Shown: positions 48,308-58,287, counted from the stretch's first letter. The stretch: 64,000 nucleotides of DNA from Paenarthrobacter aurescens TC1 (GCA_000014925.1 CP000474.1:2418001-2482000); one strand, 5' to 3'. Notes: generated from the sequence alone by a model not told the origin. Made by a program: numbers and translations.

Positions 48308-48338
48308 AAAGGCCGGCGCCCCATGGGCGCCGGCCTTT
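48308..48338 (+). terminator. terminator of rpsT (also faces holA)
   Basis: AAAGGCCGGCGCC pairs perfectly with GGCGCCGGCCTTT around a 5-nt loop, 28 nt after the rpsT stop, and is followed by GGGTTT. Confidence 0.9.
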
Positions 48339-48387
48339 GGGTTTAAGCAGGCCAGTCAGCACCGACGCGCACAAGCGGCGGCCGACA

Positions 48388-49404
48388 TCAGCGGCGACTG
48401 GCCGAGGTGGCGATGACCGTGACCGCGTGCTCAACCGCGTAGACAGGGTCCCGCGACTCGCCCTTCACTTGGGCATCGGCTTCTGCAATGACTTGGATGG
48501 AGCGGATCAGGCCTTCCGGGGTCCAGCGGCGGACATCACGCTGGGCCTGTTCCACAAGCCACGGCTGCATACCCAGGTTTTTGGCGATGGTGGCGGGTGA
48601 ACCGTTGGCACCCGCAACTTTGGCCAAGGTCCTCAGCTTGGCAGCCAGTGCTGCAACCAGGGGAACCGGATCAACGCCGGTGGCCAAGGCGTGGCGCAGG
48701 GTGGACAGTGCAACCGGTCCGTTGCCGGCCATGGCAGCATCGGCCACCTTGAAAGCCGTAGCTTCAACTCGGCCGCCGTAGTAGCGCTCAACAGTCTCGG
48801 CTGTGACGGCTGTGGTGGCGTCGGCAATCAACTGGCTGCAGGCAGCAGCAAGCTCGGAAAGATTGGCGCCCACCGCATTCACCAAGGCCTGGACAGCCTC
48901 GCCCTCAATGCGTCGTCCGCCGGCCCTGAACTCGGAGACGACAAACGCGGTCTTGTCAGAGTCTTTCTTCAGGGGTTGGCAATCGATGACGGGCCATCCG
49001 GCGGACTTGACGGCGTCGAGCAGCTTCTTGCCCCGGACTCCCCCGGCATGGCGAAGGACGAGGACAACGTCTGGGTCCGGATGCTGAAGGTATGCCAATC
49101 CGTCGGACAGGAAGGCGTCATTCATGGCCTCGAGACCCTCGACCTCGATGAGCTTGCCCTCGCCGAAGAGAGACGGGGTAACGGTCATCGCCAACGACCC
49201 GGCCTCGTAGGCACCCGCGTTCAACCGGCTGAGCTCAACATCCGGTGTAGCGGTTCGCACGTGGCTACGGATGCCGTCCATGGCGCGGATACCAAGATAC
49301 TCTTCCGGGCCCATGATCAGGACTACGGCGGCCGGCGCCGCATCACGCCAGCTGACGGTATTCGCCGCGACGCTCTTGGCCCGGGTGTTTTGGGCAGCAG
49401 CCAC
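48388..49404 (-). CDS. holA: DNA polymerase III subunit delta
   Basis: HolA opens the sliding clamp in the clamp-loader complex. The 338-residue protein matches the delta family throughout: AAVVLIMGPEEYLGIRAMDGIR, VVLVLRHAGGVRGKKLLDAV, AVGANLSELAAACSQLI and the C-terminal collar helices. The start is GTG 49404 with AAGGA upstream. It overlaps the comEC 3' end by 82 nt in another frame. Confidence 0.93.
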   Translation of the reverse strand: MAAAQNTRAKSVAANTVSWRDAAPAAVVLIMGPEEYLGIRAMDGIRSHVRTATPDVELSRLNAGAYEAGSLAMTVTPSLFGEGKLIEVEGLEAMNDAFLSDGLAYLQHPDPDVVLVLRHAGGVRGKKLLDAVKSAGWPVIDCQPLKKDSDKTAFVVSEFRAGGRRIEGEAVQALVNAVGANLSELAAACSQLIADATTAVTAETVERYYGGRVEATAFKVADAAMAGNGPVALSTLRHALATGVDPVPLVAALAAKLRTLAKVAGANGSPATIAKNLGMQPWLVEQAQRDVRRWTPEGLIRSIQVIAEADAQVKGESRDPVYAVEHAVTVIATSASRR

Positions 49405-51062
49405 TGGTAGTTCCTTCCGGACGTTTCTTTGCAGGCTTCAAGTCTGCCATGTTTGGTGATGACCCCGCGCTCAAGAAGCAACACGATGATGTGGTGCACG
49501 CCCAGGACACGGCCCCACACCCCTGCCGGGTGCAGCAACATCCAAACGATCGGGATGCTCAAAAGTGACATGGTAGCCATGGCCACCACTCCAGCCGGGC
49601 CTTCGGCCCACGGCAGGGCCGCCCCGGGCATATGGGCGAAGAACCTCGCCAAACCCGCCACGGCACCTGCACATGTTCCCGCAACGGCGATAGGTACCAC
49701 TGCCAACCAAGGAAGGGTCGCAGCCAGTGGAACGGCGATCGTCCCAAGGATAGTCACCGGAGCCACCAAAGGACCGGCCACCACGTTCGCGATGAGTGCG
49801 TAAGGAGTGCACTGTGGTTGAAGGGCCACAATCACCGGGCCGCACAGCAACTGGGCCGACAACGGTACGGCCACCCCGGCAGCCAACCACCGTGGCACGC
49901 TGGAAGGCATCCACGACGCAACGCGCGTGGCCAGCAGCACGATACCCAGCGTTGCCAGGACGGACAGGAGGAACCCGACATTTGCCGCCATGCTCGGATC
50001 GAGCAGCAAAAGAACGATGGTGGCAAGACAGAGGAAAGTGAGGGACCTGCCCCGCAGGCCACCGATGAGGGCAGCCAGCCCCACGGTCCCCATGACAGCA
50101 GCACGTAAAACACTCGGGTCCGGCCCCACCATGACAACAAAAGCCATAAGACCGCACGCCGCCAAAACTCCGGCAACCGGGCGGGTGAGCCTCAGGCATC
50201 TCGCCAGCAAAATGAAGCCTCCCAGCACCAGGCTGCAGTTTGCACCACTAACTGCGGTGAGATGTGTCATTCCGGTGGTCTTCATATCCGCCTCAAGACT
50301 TTCCAGCAGGGCGGTGGTGTCCCCCGTGACCATTCCCGGCATCAGACCGGCCGCGTCCGGAGGCAACCAACTCGACGCTGCCACAAACTGTCGACGTACC
50401 TCACCGGCGGACCGTCGGACATCAAAAGCCGACGTCATGATGATGGGAGCGGAGGACGCGGACAGGAGAGCTGCCTGTGTTTGTCCTTCCCGCACAGCCT
50501 TGAGTGTTCCTGAAGTTCTAATGCTTTGCCCGGGCCGCACGTCTTGCCAGCCAGTTCCTCCAACAACCATCACCTCTGCGGAACCACGAATGACAGTTCC
50601 GTTGGATGTGAGCTCAAGCGACGTCGCAGTCACCGACCATCTGTTTCCACCGGATTGGCTCGGCGTGGGGACCTCCGCAGGCATTCCTGTGACCAGCAGT
50701 TGAATGAAGACTCCGCCTCCCCTTGCCACCGCCTCAGACAATGGGCCGGTCTCCCGTGTGTTGGCCACAACAGCACAATGGACAGCTACTGCTGCACCCA
50801 GGACACAGGCGAGGGCTAAGGTGGCAGCCATCGTTCCGGCACGAACCGATGCCGCTCCGCGACGCCGCGCCCCAACCAGGAGCAGTCCCCCGACCACGGC
50901 CAGTACTCCTGCCACAGAGGCGGACCACGCTGCGTCGATGAAGGCTCCGGCAAGTGCAACGGACCACGTGACCAGCACGGCAGGAACAAGCCGCAGATCC
51001 GTGCGCTTCGATGCCGTCGCGCCCCCAGCGGGTTCAACCGTTCCTGCCACCGGATCAGCCAC
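49323..51062 (-). CDS. comEC: ComEC/Rec2-type DNA-uptake channel, short form
   Basis: The 579-residue polytopic protein has N-terminal hydrophobic segments, a soluble OB-like part (about 115-215) and the Competence domain (from about 225: AGLMPGMVTGDTTALLESL, TGMTHLTAVSGANCSLVLGG, FLCLATIVLLLLDPSMAANVGFLLSVLATLG). It ends shortly after the last helices and lacks the C-terminal metallo-beta-lactamase domain of longer ComEC proteins. The last 27 codons overlap holA. It starts at GTG 51062, overlapping comEA by 8 nt. Confidence 0.9.
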   Translation of the reverse strand: MADPVAGTVEPAGGATASKRTDLRLVPAVLVTWSVALAGAFIDAAWSASVAGVLAVVGGLLLVGARRRGAASVRAGTMAATLALACVLGAAVAVHCAVVANTRETGPLSEAVARGGGVFIQLLVTGMPAEVPTPSQSGGNRWSVTATSLELTSNGTVIRGSAEVMVVGGTGWQDVRPGQSIRTSGTLKAVREGQTQAALLSASSAPIIMTSAFDVRRSAGEVRRQFVAASSWLPPDAAGLMPGMVTGDTTALLESLEADMKTTGMTHLTAVSGANCSLVLGGFILLARCLRLTRPVAGVLAACGLMAFVVMVGPDPSVLRAAVMGTVGLAALIGGLRGRSLTFLCLATIVLLLLDPSMAANVGFLLSVLATLGIVLLATRVASWMPSSVPRWLAAGVAVPLSAQLLCGPVIVALQPQCTPYALIANVVAGPLVAPVTILGTIAVPLAATLPWLAVVPIAVAGTCAGAVAGLARFFAHMPGAALPWAEGPAGVVAMATMSLLSIPIVWMLLHPAGVWGRVLGVHHIIVLLLERGVITKHGRLEACKETSGRNYQWLLPKTPGPRASRRIPSAGVMRRRPP

Positions 51063-51885
51063 CCTGCACCGTCACAAGTTCCTTGAGAGACTCCATGAGC
51101 TTAGGACCGATGCCATCAACGGCGTCAAGTTCCTCCACGGATGCAAATGGGCCGTGCTCTTTCCGCCAGTCAATAATGCCTTGCGCAGTCACCGGCCCCA
51201 CTCGGGGCAGCGTCCCCAGTTCCTCCAGTGAGGCAGTGTTGATGTTGACCTTGGCACCTCCGGCCGCAGGGCCGGCCGTTGCACCGGGGCTACCGGAACC
51301 GCCAGCTAGTGGCGATGGCGGAGGCTGCGGGACCTCCCCTACTTTCGGCACATGAATCTTGACCCCATCACTTAGCACCTCAGCAAGGTTGAGCCCGTTG
51401 AGTTCGGCGTTGGACGCAGCACCCCCGGCCGCATCTATCGCCTGGAAAACCCGGCTGCCCTCCGGTAAAGCCACCACGCCGGGCTTCTGCACGGCACCGG
51501 CAACGTGCACAAGAAGGCTCCTCCCAGCCTCCCTGGCCTCTGGATGCTGGGACTCTGACGGACTTGGTAGCCCGGGGCCCGCTGACATCGACGGTGTGAG
51601 GGGTTCAGAAATTGGCTGCCCCACGGCCGATTGCCACAAGTGCCAGGCAATAATGCCAGCTCCTACAACGGCCAGCAGGGCGGCAACCCGCCAAGGGGTT
51701 CGCCAACGAGTCCGCGCAGGACGGGTCTCGGATTTTCGATATGAGTGATCAGTCGTCGGATCCGCCTCGACGGGCAGCTGTAAGAGCGGAGGTGTCTGGG
51801 GGTTCGCCCCGAGACGAGAGGCAAAACGCTGCCGGACTGCCTGCGCTTCGGCATCTGGGGACGTATCCCGGTTCCGGCGTGGCAT
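51055..51885 (-). CDS. comEA: ComEA-type helix-hairpin-helix DNA-binding protein
   Basis: The 276-residue protein has a basic cytoplasmic N-terminus, one membrane helix (about 66-84), an SLBB domain (LLVHVAGAVQKPGVVALPEGSRVF), a Gly/Pro/Ala linker and a C-terminal double HhH (VNINTASLEELGTLPRVG, QGIIDWRKEHGPF, LDAVDGIGPKLMESL). It binds incoming DNA outside the membrane and passes it to ComEC. The start is ATG 51885. Together with comEC it suggests natural transformation, though pilus genes are not in the window. Confidence 0.94.
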   Translation of the reverse strand: MPRRNRDTSPDAEAQAVRQRFASRLGANPQTPPLLQLPVEADPTTDHSYRKSETRPARTRWRTPWRVAALLAVVGAGIIAWHLWQSAVGQPISEPLTPSMSAGPGLPSPSESQHPEAREAGRSLLVHVAGAVQKPGVVALPEGSRVFQAIDAAGGAASNAELNGLNLAEVLSDGVKIHVPKVGEVPQPPPSPLAGGSGSPGATAGPAAGGAKVNINTASLEELGTLPRVGPVTAQGIIDWRKEHGPFASVEELDAVDGIGPKLMESLKELVTVQGG

Positions 51886-51958
51886 GAAACGAGCCTATGG
51901 CCGCCGCTGCCCGCCCGACGGGGACGAGGTGCTCTATGTGGATAAGACGAGCGAAGGG

Positions 51959-52942
51959 TCAGTCTGTTGGCGTGCTGCTCTCCCCCACGATGACTGCAAG
52001 AACACCTAAACCTGCATGTGCTGCCAACACAGCCGGCAGTGCGCTGATTTGAGGTGCCGGGCAATCCGGGCACTTCTCGCTAAGACGGGCGGCCAAGGCT
52101 TCTGCCTCCAACTGATTGCCAAAGTGGTGAACCGCCAATCGCTGCTGCCCGGCCGGGCGGGATGCCACGTCTGCTGCAACGATCTCCTCCAAACGGGCAA
52201 CGGCGCGCACAGCGGAACGGACCTTTTCCAGCGGTACGATCCTGCCGCCGTCGACCGCCAGGATGGGTTTGATGGCCAGGACAGTACCGAACAGGGATGC
52301 TGCCGCGCCGATGCGCCCGCCCCGCCTCAATTGTTCGAGGCTGGGCACGTAGAAGTAGACCTTGGTCCGCTCCATGCGCTTCTCGGCGAAGCCGCGGACT
52401 TCTGCCGCTCCTTGGCCATCGGCTGCTGCCACCACTGCACTTTGGACTCCCATGCCTTGCGCCATCCCCACGGTGCGCGAGTCCACGACTTCAACCGGGA
52501 TGGCGACGCGTGCGGCAGCCAACCGTGCGGCATCGGCGGTTCCGGAGAGTTCGGAGGAAATGTGGATGGACACCACAGCCTCAAATCCGTGGCGCTGCGC
52601 AGCGAGGTACGCCTGTTCAAACTGGCCAGGCGATGGCCGTGAAGTTTTCACCGAAGCGCCTGAGGCAAGAGCCAAAGACAGGGTCTGCGTGATGTCGTCT
52701 TCGCCTTCGCCGTAAATTTCGTTGCCCACCATGACTGGCATCGGAACAACCGCCAATCGGCCGTCCGCGGTGAAAGCAGACACCCAGTCCGACGGCAGGG
52801 CCGCGGCGGAATCGGTGACGACGGCAGTTTTGACGACGGCGGCCAGCGGCACGTCAGCGACAGGAACCGGTGCCGCGGGCTGCCGGAGGCGCGCCACTCT
52901 TTCCTTGAGCCATATCCATGCGGGTGGTTCTCGCTCAGGCAC
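51959..52942 (-). CDS. DegV family fatty-acid-binding protein
   Basis: The 327-residue protein has the DegV fold with VVTDSAAALPSDW, SRPSPGQFEQAYLAA, VSIHISSELSGTADAA and VDSRTVGMAQGMGV, and the C-terminal LEQLRRGGRIGAAASLFGTVLAIKPIL. DegV proteins bind one fatty acid and act as FakB-like partners in some bacteria. No FakA kinase is nearby. The start is GTG 52942 with GGAGG just upstream; the longer frame from 52993 is not supported. It lies between leuS and comEA. Confidence 0.92.
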   Translation of the reverse strand: MPEREPPAWIWLKERVARLRQPAAPVPVADVPLAAVVKTAVVTDSAAALPSDWVSAFTADGRLAVVPMPVMVGNEIYGEGEDDITQTLSLALASGASVKTSRPSPGQFEQAYLAAQRHGFEAVVSIHISSELSGTADAARLAAARVAIPVEVVDSRTVGMAQGMGVQSAVVAAADGQGAAEVRGFAEKRMERTKVYFYVPSLEQLRRGGRIGAAASLFGTVLAIKPILAVDGGRIVPLEKVRSAVRAVARLEEIVAADVASRPAGQQRLAVHHFGNQLEAEALAARLSEKCPDCPAPQISALPAVLAAHAGLGVLAVIVGESSTPTD

Positions 52943-53001
52943 GCAACCTCCAAAGATGATGGCTGGCCGCCGGCAGAATGCCGGCGGCCGCACTATCCCT
53001 G

Positions 53002-55530
53002 CTAGGCAGGAACGATGTTCACCAGTTTAGGTGCCCGCACGATGACTGTACGGATGCCGCGGCCGTCCAAGGCACGCTGGACGTTCTCCGAGGCCAGGGC
53101 GAGCTCACGCAGCGCGTCCTCGGTGATGTCCGGCGAAACTTCCAGACGGTCGCGAACCTTGCCCTGCACCTGGACCACAGCGGTCACGGTGTCCTGTACC
53201 AGCAGTGCATCGTCGTGCTTCGGCCAGCCTGCATTCGCAACGGAAGCCGGGTGACCGAGCGTGTTCCACAAGTCCTCAGCCGTGTAGGGCGCAAAGAGGC
53301 TCAGGATCACGGCTACGGCTTCCACCGCTTCACGAACAGCCGGATCTGCGGCGCCTGCCCCCGAATCGATGGTTTTGCGCGTGGCATTGACCAACTCCAT
53401 CAGGCGGGCAACCACGACGTTGAACTTGTTGTTGTCCAGCAGTTCAGCGGCATCGGCGATGGTCTTGTGGGTCACGGTGCGCAGGGCACGGTCACCAGTG
53501 GCCGGATCAACGCCCGGTTCGCTGCTGACGTCCTGGCCGAGGCGCCAGGCGCGGGCCAGGAATTTGGCCGAACCGGACGGCGAAACGTCCGCCCAGTCGA
53601 CGTCGTCCTCAGGTGGGGAGGCGAAGACCATGGTGAGGCGAACGGCGTCGACGCCGAACTTGTCCAACTGCTCGCCCAAATCCACGCCATTGCCGAGGGA
53701 CTTGCTCATGGCCTTGCCGCCGTTGAGCACCTGGCCCTGGTTGAGGAGTGCGGAGAACGGTTCGTTGGCTTCGATCAGGCCGATGTCCTTGATGACCTTG
53801 GTGAAGAAACGTGCGTAGAGCAGGTGAAGGATGGCGTGCTCCACTCCGCCCACGTACTGCCCCACCGGCATCCAGTTGTTGATCTTTTCGGGATCGAACG
53901 GGCCTTCGGTGTAGTCCGGGGAAACGAAGCGCAGGAAGTACCAGGACGAATCCACGAAGGTATCCATGGTGTCGGTGTCCCGCTGCGCGGCGCGTCCACA
54001 GTTAGGGCACTCGACGTTGACCCATTCGACTGCGGCGGCCAGCGGGGAGGTCCCCTTCGGCGACAACGCCTCACCGCGCAGGTCGTCCGGCAACCTGACG
54101 GGTAGCTGGTCATCGGGGACGGGCACTTCGCCACATTCACCGCAGTGAATGATGGGGATGGGGGTACCCCAGAAGCGCTGGCGGCTCAGCAGCCAGTCCC
54201 GCAACCGGAAGTTGACGAACTTCTCGCCGGTTCCCAGTTTCTCGAGGATCTCGATCGCTGCGGGAATGCCTTCGGACTTGGACAGCCCGTCCAGCTCGCC
54301 GGAGTTTTTGAGCGTGCCTTCTCCCGCGGTGGCGACACCCGTCTCTGCCGGGTCTTCGTCACCGGTGTCCAGGACCGCACGGACAGGGAGTCCGAAGGTC
54401 TTGGCGAAGTCGAGGTCCCGCTGGTCGTGTGCCGGGACGGCCATGATGGCGCCGGTGCCGTAGTCGGCCAGAACGTAGTCAGCAGCCCAGACGGGGAGCT
54501 TTTCGCCGTTGAGCGGGTTGATGGCGTAGCGGCCGGTGAAGACGCCGGTTTTCTCGCGTTCGGTGGACTGGCGTTCGATTTCGGAGAGCGCCTTGACCTT
54601 CTCGCGGTAGGCCATGAGTTCATCGTGCTGTTCCGGGGTAACCAGGTCCAGCGCCAAATGCGCGTCGGCTGCGACAACGAAGAACGTTGCACCGTAGAGG
54701 GTGTCCGGACGGGTGGTGAATACGGTGACTTCGCGCTCGGCACGGTCCGCGGTGGCTTCAATGACGAACCGCACGTGGGCGCCTTCGGAGCGGCCGATCC
54801 AGTTGCGTTGCATGGCCAGAACGCGCTCGGGCCAGTGACCTTGGAGCTGGTCCATGTCTTCCAGCAGGCGGTCGGCGTAGTCAGTGATCTTGAAGTACCA
54901 CTGGTTCAGGGACTTCTTGGTGACAGGCGTGCCGCAGCGTTCGCAGGCACCGTTAACTACCTGCTCGTTCGCGAGCACGGTGAGGTCCTTGGGGCACCAG
55001 TTGACGGGCGAATCCTTGCGGTAGGCCAGGCCACGCTCGTAGAAGCGCTTGAACAGCCACTGCGTCCACCGGTAGTACTCGGGATCCGAGGTGTGGAGGC
55101 GGCGGGACCAGTCGGCAGAGATTGCGTAGCGCTTGAACGACGCTGCCTGCGTATCGATGTTCGCGTAGGTCCACTCGCTGGGGTGGGCATTGCGTTTGAT
55201 CGCAGCGTTCTCAGCGGGGAGGCCGAAAGAGTCCCAGCCGATGGGGTGCAGAACGTCGAAGCCCTTCTGACGCAGGTAACGCGCTACGACGTCACCCATC
55301 GCGAACGCTTCGGCGTGGCCCATGTGCAGATCGCCGGAGGGGTAAGGGAACATGTCCAGCACGTAGCGGCGTTCCCGGGAACCGTCGTCGGCGGGAGTGA
55401 AGACCTTAAGGTCTTCCCAGACCTGCGGCCACTTGGCTTCCATCGCAGCGAAGCTGTAGACGCCTTCTTCAGGCGCTTCGGCTGCGGCTGTTTGTGCTGT
55501 CCCGGTCTCTGTCTCCGGCTTAACGCTCAC
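53002..55530 (-). CDS. leuS: leucyl-tRNA synthetase
   Basis: The 842-residue class I enzyme charges tRNA-Leu. The HIGH motif is HMGH in [19 protein letters not shown], and KMSKS appears as AMSKS in [11 protein letters not shown]. The CP1 editing domain (about 220-420), zinc-like CERCG and CGECGEV pairs and the C-terminal anticodon and LeuRS-C domains are all present. The start is GTG 55530 with AGAGGG 5-6 nt upstream; the frame running back to 55599 would read the attenuator region. Upstream are a Leu leader peptide and a terminator, so expression is probably controlled by charged tRNA-Leu. Confidence 0.96.
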   Translation of the reverse strand: MSVKPETETGTAQTAAAEAPEEGVYSFAAMEAKWPQVWEDLKVFTPADDGSRERRYVLDMFPYPSGDLHMGHAEAFAMGDVVARYLRQKGFDVLHPIGWDSFGLPAENAAIKRNAHPSEWTYANIDTQAASFKRYAISADWSRRLHTSDPEYYRWTQWLFKRFYERGLAYRKDSPVNWCPKDLTVLANEQVVNGACERCGTPVTKKSLNQWYFKITDYADRLLEDMDQLQGHWPERVLAMQRNWIGRSEGAHVRFVIEATADRAEREVTVFTTRPDTLYGATFFVVAADAHLALDLVTPEQHDELMAYREKVKALSEIERQSTEREKTGVFTGRYAINPLNGEKLPVWAADYVLADYGTGAIMAVPAHDQRDLDFAKTFGLPVRAVLDTGDEDPAETGVATAGEGTLKNSGELDGLSKSEGIPAAIEILEKLGTGEKFVNFRLRDWLLSRQRFWGTPIPIIHCGECGEVPVPDDQLPVRLPDDLRGEALSPKGTSPLAAAVEWVNVECPNCGRAAQRDTDTMDTFVDSSWYFLRFVSPDYTEGPFDPEKINNWMPVGQYVGGVEHAILHLLYARFFTKVIKDIGLIEANEPFSALLNQGQVLNGGKAMSKSLGNGVDLGEQLDKFGVDAVRLTMVFASPPEDDVDWADVSPSGSAKFLARAWRLGQDVSSEPGVDPATGDRALRTVTHKTIADAAELLDNNKFNVVVARLMELVNATRKTIDSGAGAADPAVREAVEAVAVILSLFAPYTAEDLWNTLGHPASVANAGWPKHDDALLVQDTVTAVVQVQGKVRDRLEVSPDITEDALRELALASENVQRALDGRGIRTVIVRAPKLVNIVPA

Positions 55531-55599
55531 TGCTGCCCTCTTCTGTTCTTCGATGGCGGTTTTCCCTCCTGCTGCGGTCCCGGATACCCCCGGACACAC

Positions 55600-55624
55600 A
55601 AAAGCCCCTCAACAATGGAGGGGC
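55600..55624 (-). terminator. attenuator terminator in leuS leader
   Basis: On the minus strand GCCCCTC pairs with GAGGGGC around a 7-nt loop and is followed at once by TTTTGTGTG. It lies between the Leu leader peptide and the leuS start, where a terminator makes sense only as an attenuator. Confidence 0.75.
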
Positions 55625-55631
55625 GGCCGCA

Positions 55632-55647
55632 CGGCTAGTGAAAGCCG
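55632..55647 (-). promoter_or_regulatory. hairpin between leader peptide and attenuator of leuS
   Basis: CGGCT-TTCACT-AGCCG (minus strand) forms a small stem 5 nt after the leader stop. It contains the 9-nt word GCTTTCACT (plus-strand 55637-55645), also found in the leuA leader at 30372-30380. It may be part of the switch. Confidence 0.55.
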
Positions 55648-55652
55648 AGCGG

Positions 55653-55679
55653 CTAGCTAAGCAGAAGGATCGCACGCAT
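55653..55679 (-). CDS. leuS leader peptide MRAILLLS
   Basis: This 8-codon frame, ATG 55679 to TAG 55653, has Leu codons 5-7 in a row (CTT CTG CTT). TATTGT lies 6 nt before the ATG (minus strand, 55691-55686), so the leader itself may be leaderless. The attenuator hairpin starts 29 nt after its stop. Confidence 0.72.
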   Translation of the reverse strand: MRAILLLS

Positions 55680-55755
55680 AGATCTACAATAGCGCACGAT
55701 CAACGTTCCACTCACCGGCAAATCATGGTTGGCGGCGCGGCGCACAGCGTCGAAA

Positions 55756-55884
55756 AAGGGGCCGATGACTCCCCGCCATGGTGTGGTGGCACCCGCGGTG
55801 GGCCCCCAGCTGCGAGGGCCCCACCGCGAGCTTGTGAGCGGCGGGAGCAGCTGGGGACGGGCGGGCGGGAGTCATCGGCCCCTT
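55756..55884. repeat. 129-bp nested inverted-repeat element between leuS leader and glpK
   Basis: Outer 18-bp arms at 55756-55773 (AAGGGGCCGATGACTCCC) and 55867-55884 are perfect inverted copies. Inside are further hairpins: GCCA-N8-TGGC (55775-55790), and CGCGGTGGG against CCCACCGCG in the centre. It ends 8 bp before the glpK stop codon. It may be the glpK terminator or a dispersed REP/MITE-like element; no transposase is present. Confidence 0.65.
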
Positions 55885-55891
55885 ATTTGAA

Positions 55892-57406
55892 CTACTTCAC
55901 GTCTTCGTCGACCCAATCCATGGACTTTGTCACGGCCTTCTTCCAGAGTCGAAGCTGACGCTCCTGCTCCTCTGCCGGGAGCTGGGGCTCCCAGCGCTTG
56001 TCTTCGTTCCAGTTGGCGCTGAGCTCGCCCAGGTCTTTCCAGAATCCGACGGCCAGGCCAGCTGCATAGGCTGCACCGAGGGCCGTGGTTTCCACAACCT
56101 TCGGGCGGACTACAGGTACGCCCAGGATGTCTGCCTGGAACTGCATGAGTGCCTCGTTGGCGACCATGCCGCCGTCGACCTTCAGCTCGGTGAGCGGAAC
56201 ACCCGAGTCTGCGTTGACGGCGTCGAGTACCTCGCGGGTCTGGAAGGCGGTAGCTTCCAGTGCCGCGCGGGCGATGTGGCCCTTGTTGGCGAAACGCGTG
56301 AGGCCCACGATGGCACCGCGTGCGTCTGCCCGCCAGTAGGGGGCGAACAGGCCTGAGAAGGCGGGGACGATGTAGACGCCACCGTTGTCCCTAACACCCG
56401 CGGCCAGTTCCTCCACTTCAGGGGCCGAGCTGATCATGCCGAGGTTGTCGCGGAGCCACTGGATCAGGGACCCGGTGACGGCGATGGAGCCTTCAAGGGC
56501 GTAGTGCGGCTTGGCGTCGCCCAGCTTGTATCCGAGGGTGGTGAGGAGTCCGTTCTTGGAGTGAACGATTTCCTCGCCGGTGTTGAAGATCAGGAAACAG
56601 CCGGTTCCGTAGGTGTTTTTGGCTTCGCCGGGCTGGAACGCGGCCTGGCCGAAGGTTGCCGCCTGCTGGTCACCGAGGATGCCGGCAACAGGCGTTTCCC
56701 GGAGCAGCTGTGACGTGTGGACATGGCCGTAGACCTCGGAGGAGGACTTGATGGCGGGCATCATGGAGGCCGGTACGCCGAAGATGTCCAGGATTTCCTG
56801 GTCCCACTGCAGGGTCTCGAGGTCCATGAACAGGGTGCGGGATGCGTTGGTGACGTCGGTGACGTGCACGCCGCCGTCAACGCCGCCGGTCAGGTTCCAC
56901 AGAACCCAGGCGTCGGTGTTGCCGAACAGGAGGTCGCCGGCTTCTGCGCGTTCGCGGGCGCCGTCAACGTTGTCCAGGATCCATTTGATCTTGGTGCCGG
57001 AGAAGTAGGTGGCCAGGGGCAGGCCGACCTTCTGTTTGAAGCGCTCCGGTCCACCGTCCTGGGCCAGCTCATCGACGATTGACTGGGTGCGGGTGTCTTG
57101 CCAAACGATCGCGTTGTAGACGGCCTCGCCGGTGTTCTTGTCCCAGACGACAGCTGTTTCGCGCTGGTTGGTGATTCCGACGGCGGCAATGTCGTGCCGT
57201 GTCAGGTTGGCCTTCGACAGGGCCGAGCCGATGACCTCACGGGTGTTGTTCCAGATCTCGGCGGGGTTGTGCTCCACCCATCCTGCCTGCGGGAAGATCT
57301 GCTCGTGTTCCATCTGGCCGGTGGACACGATGTTGCCCGCGTGATCGAAAACAATGGCGCGCGAGCTGGTGGTGCCTTGGTCGATGGCGATGACGTATTG
57401 ATTCAT
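55892..57406 (-). CDS. glpK: glycerol kinase
   Basis: GlpK phosphorylates glycerol to glycerol 3-phosphate. The 504-residue FGGY kinase has [62 protein letters not shown] and [18 protein letters not shown]. The start is ATG 57406. It follows glpF by 75 bp in the set glpD-glpF-glpK. Confidence 0.97.
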   Translation of the reverse strand: MNQYVIAIDQGTTSSRAIVFDHAGNIVSTGQMEHEQIFPQAGWVEHNPAEIWNNTREVIGSALSKANLTRHDIAAVGITNQRETAVVWDKNTGEAVYNAIVWQDTRTQSIVDELAQDGGPERFKQKVGLPLATYFSGTKIKWILDNVDGARERAEAGDLLFGNTDAWVLWNLTGGVDGGVHVTDVTNASRTLFMDLETLQWDQEILDIFGVPASMMPAIKSSSEVYGHVHTSQLLRETPVAGILGDQQAATFGQAAFQPGEAKNTYGTGCFLIFNTGEEIVHSKNGLLTTLGYKLGDAKPHYALEGSIAVTGSLIQWLRDNLGMISSAPEVEELAAGVRDNGGVYIVPAFSGLFAPYWRADARGAIVGLTRFANKGHIARAALEATAFQTREVLDAVNADSGVPLTELKVDGGMVANEALMQFQADILGVPVVRPKVVETTALGAAYAAGLAVGFWKDLGELSANWNEDKRWEPQLPAEEQERQLRLWKKAVTKSMDWVDEDVK

Positions 57407-57481
57407 GGTGACGTCCTTGTCTTGGTTGTTAGCTAATCAGTGGTTATCTACAGCGTGCGGATAAGTGAGGTGCGTTCGGGA

Positions 57482-58234
57482 TTAGCCGGCGAGTGCAGGC
57501 ATGATGTCAGGGACCCAGAGGGCCACGAGGCCGGCAAGTGCTCCGCCAACAAGCGGTCCTACAACGGGAATCCATGAGTAGGCCCAGTCGCTGGTGCCCT
57601 TGCCCTTGATGGGGAGGACGGCGTGCGCGATGCGGGGGCCAAGGTCACGTGCAGGGTTGATGGCATAGCCGGTGGGGCCACCGAGGGAAACGCCGATACC
57701 AACAACAAGCAGTGCGACAGCCAGCGGGCCGAGACCCGAGGGGGTGCCGCCAAAGGTCAGGATGACGAAGACCAGGACGAAGGTGCCGATGATTTCAGTG
57801 ATCAGGTTCCACGGGGTGGAGCGGATGGCCGGTCCGGTGGAGAAGGTGCCCAGCTTGTTGGCTGCCAGGGGCTCCTCATCGAAGTGCTGCTTGTAAGCGA
57901 GCCAGCAGACAACGGCACCCAGGAACGCGCCCAGGAGTTCAGCGCCGAAGTACGTCAGGGTGGAGGCGAAGTCCACCGGCACACCGGGTGCGTACTCTGG
58001 CTTGCCGTTGACCAGCAGGCCTAAAGTGACGGCCGGGTTAAGGTGCGCACCGGACTTTGCGGCCACGAAGACGCCCGCGAAGACCGCAATACCCCAGCCC
58101 CACGTCACCATCAAGAATCCACCGTTGTTGCCCTTGGTGCCTTTGAGCGCAACGTTTGCCACGACACCGCAACCCAGCAGGGTCAGCATCATGGTTCCGA
58201 ATACTTCGGAAAGGAAAACAATTCCAAGAGACAT
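57482..58234 (-). CDS. glpF: glycerol uptake facilitator (MIP/aquaporin)
   Basis: The 250-residue membrane channel has six helices and the two NPA boxes in SGAHLNPAVTLG and TGYAINPARDLGPR. The Asp after the second NPA (NPARD) is the mark of glycerol-type aquaglyceroporins rather than water channels. It lies between glpD and glpK. Confidence 0.95.
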   Translation of the reverse strand: MSLGIVFLSEVFGTMMLTLLGCGVVANVALKGTKGNNGGFLMVTWGWGIAVFAGVFVAAKSGAHLNPAVTLGLLVNGKPEYAPGVPVDFASTLTYFGAELLGAFLGAVVCWLAYKQHFDEEPLAANKLGTFSTGPAIRSTPWNLITEIIGTFVLVFVILTFGGTPSGLGPLAVALLVVGIGVSLGGPTGYAINPARDLGPRIAHAVLPIKGKGTSDWAYSWIPVVGPLVGGALAGLVALWVPDIMPALAG

Positions 58235-58287
58235 CTTTGACTCCTCATTTTTCTGTTGTCAGCCTCCTCGCGGGTGAAGAGGCTGTT

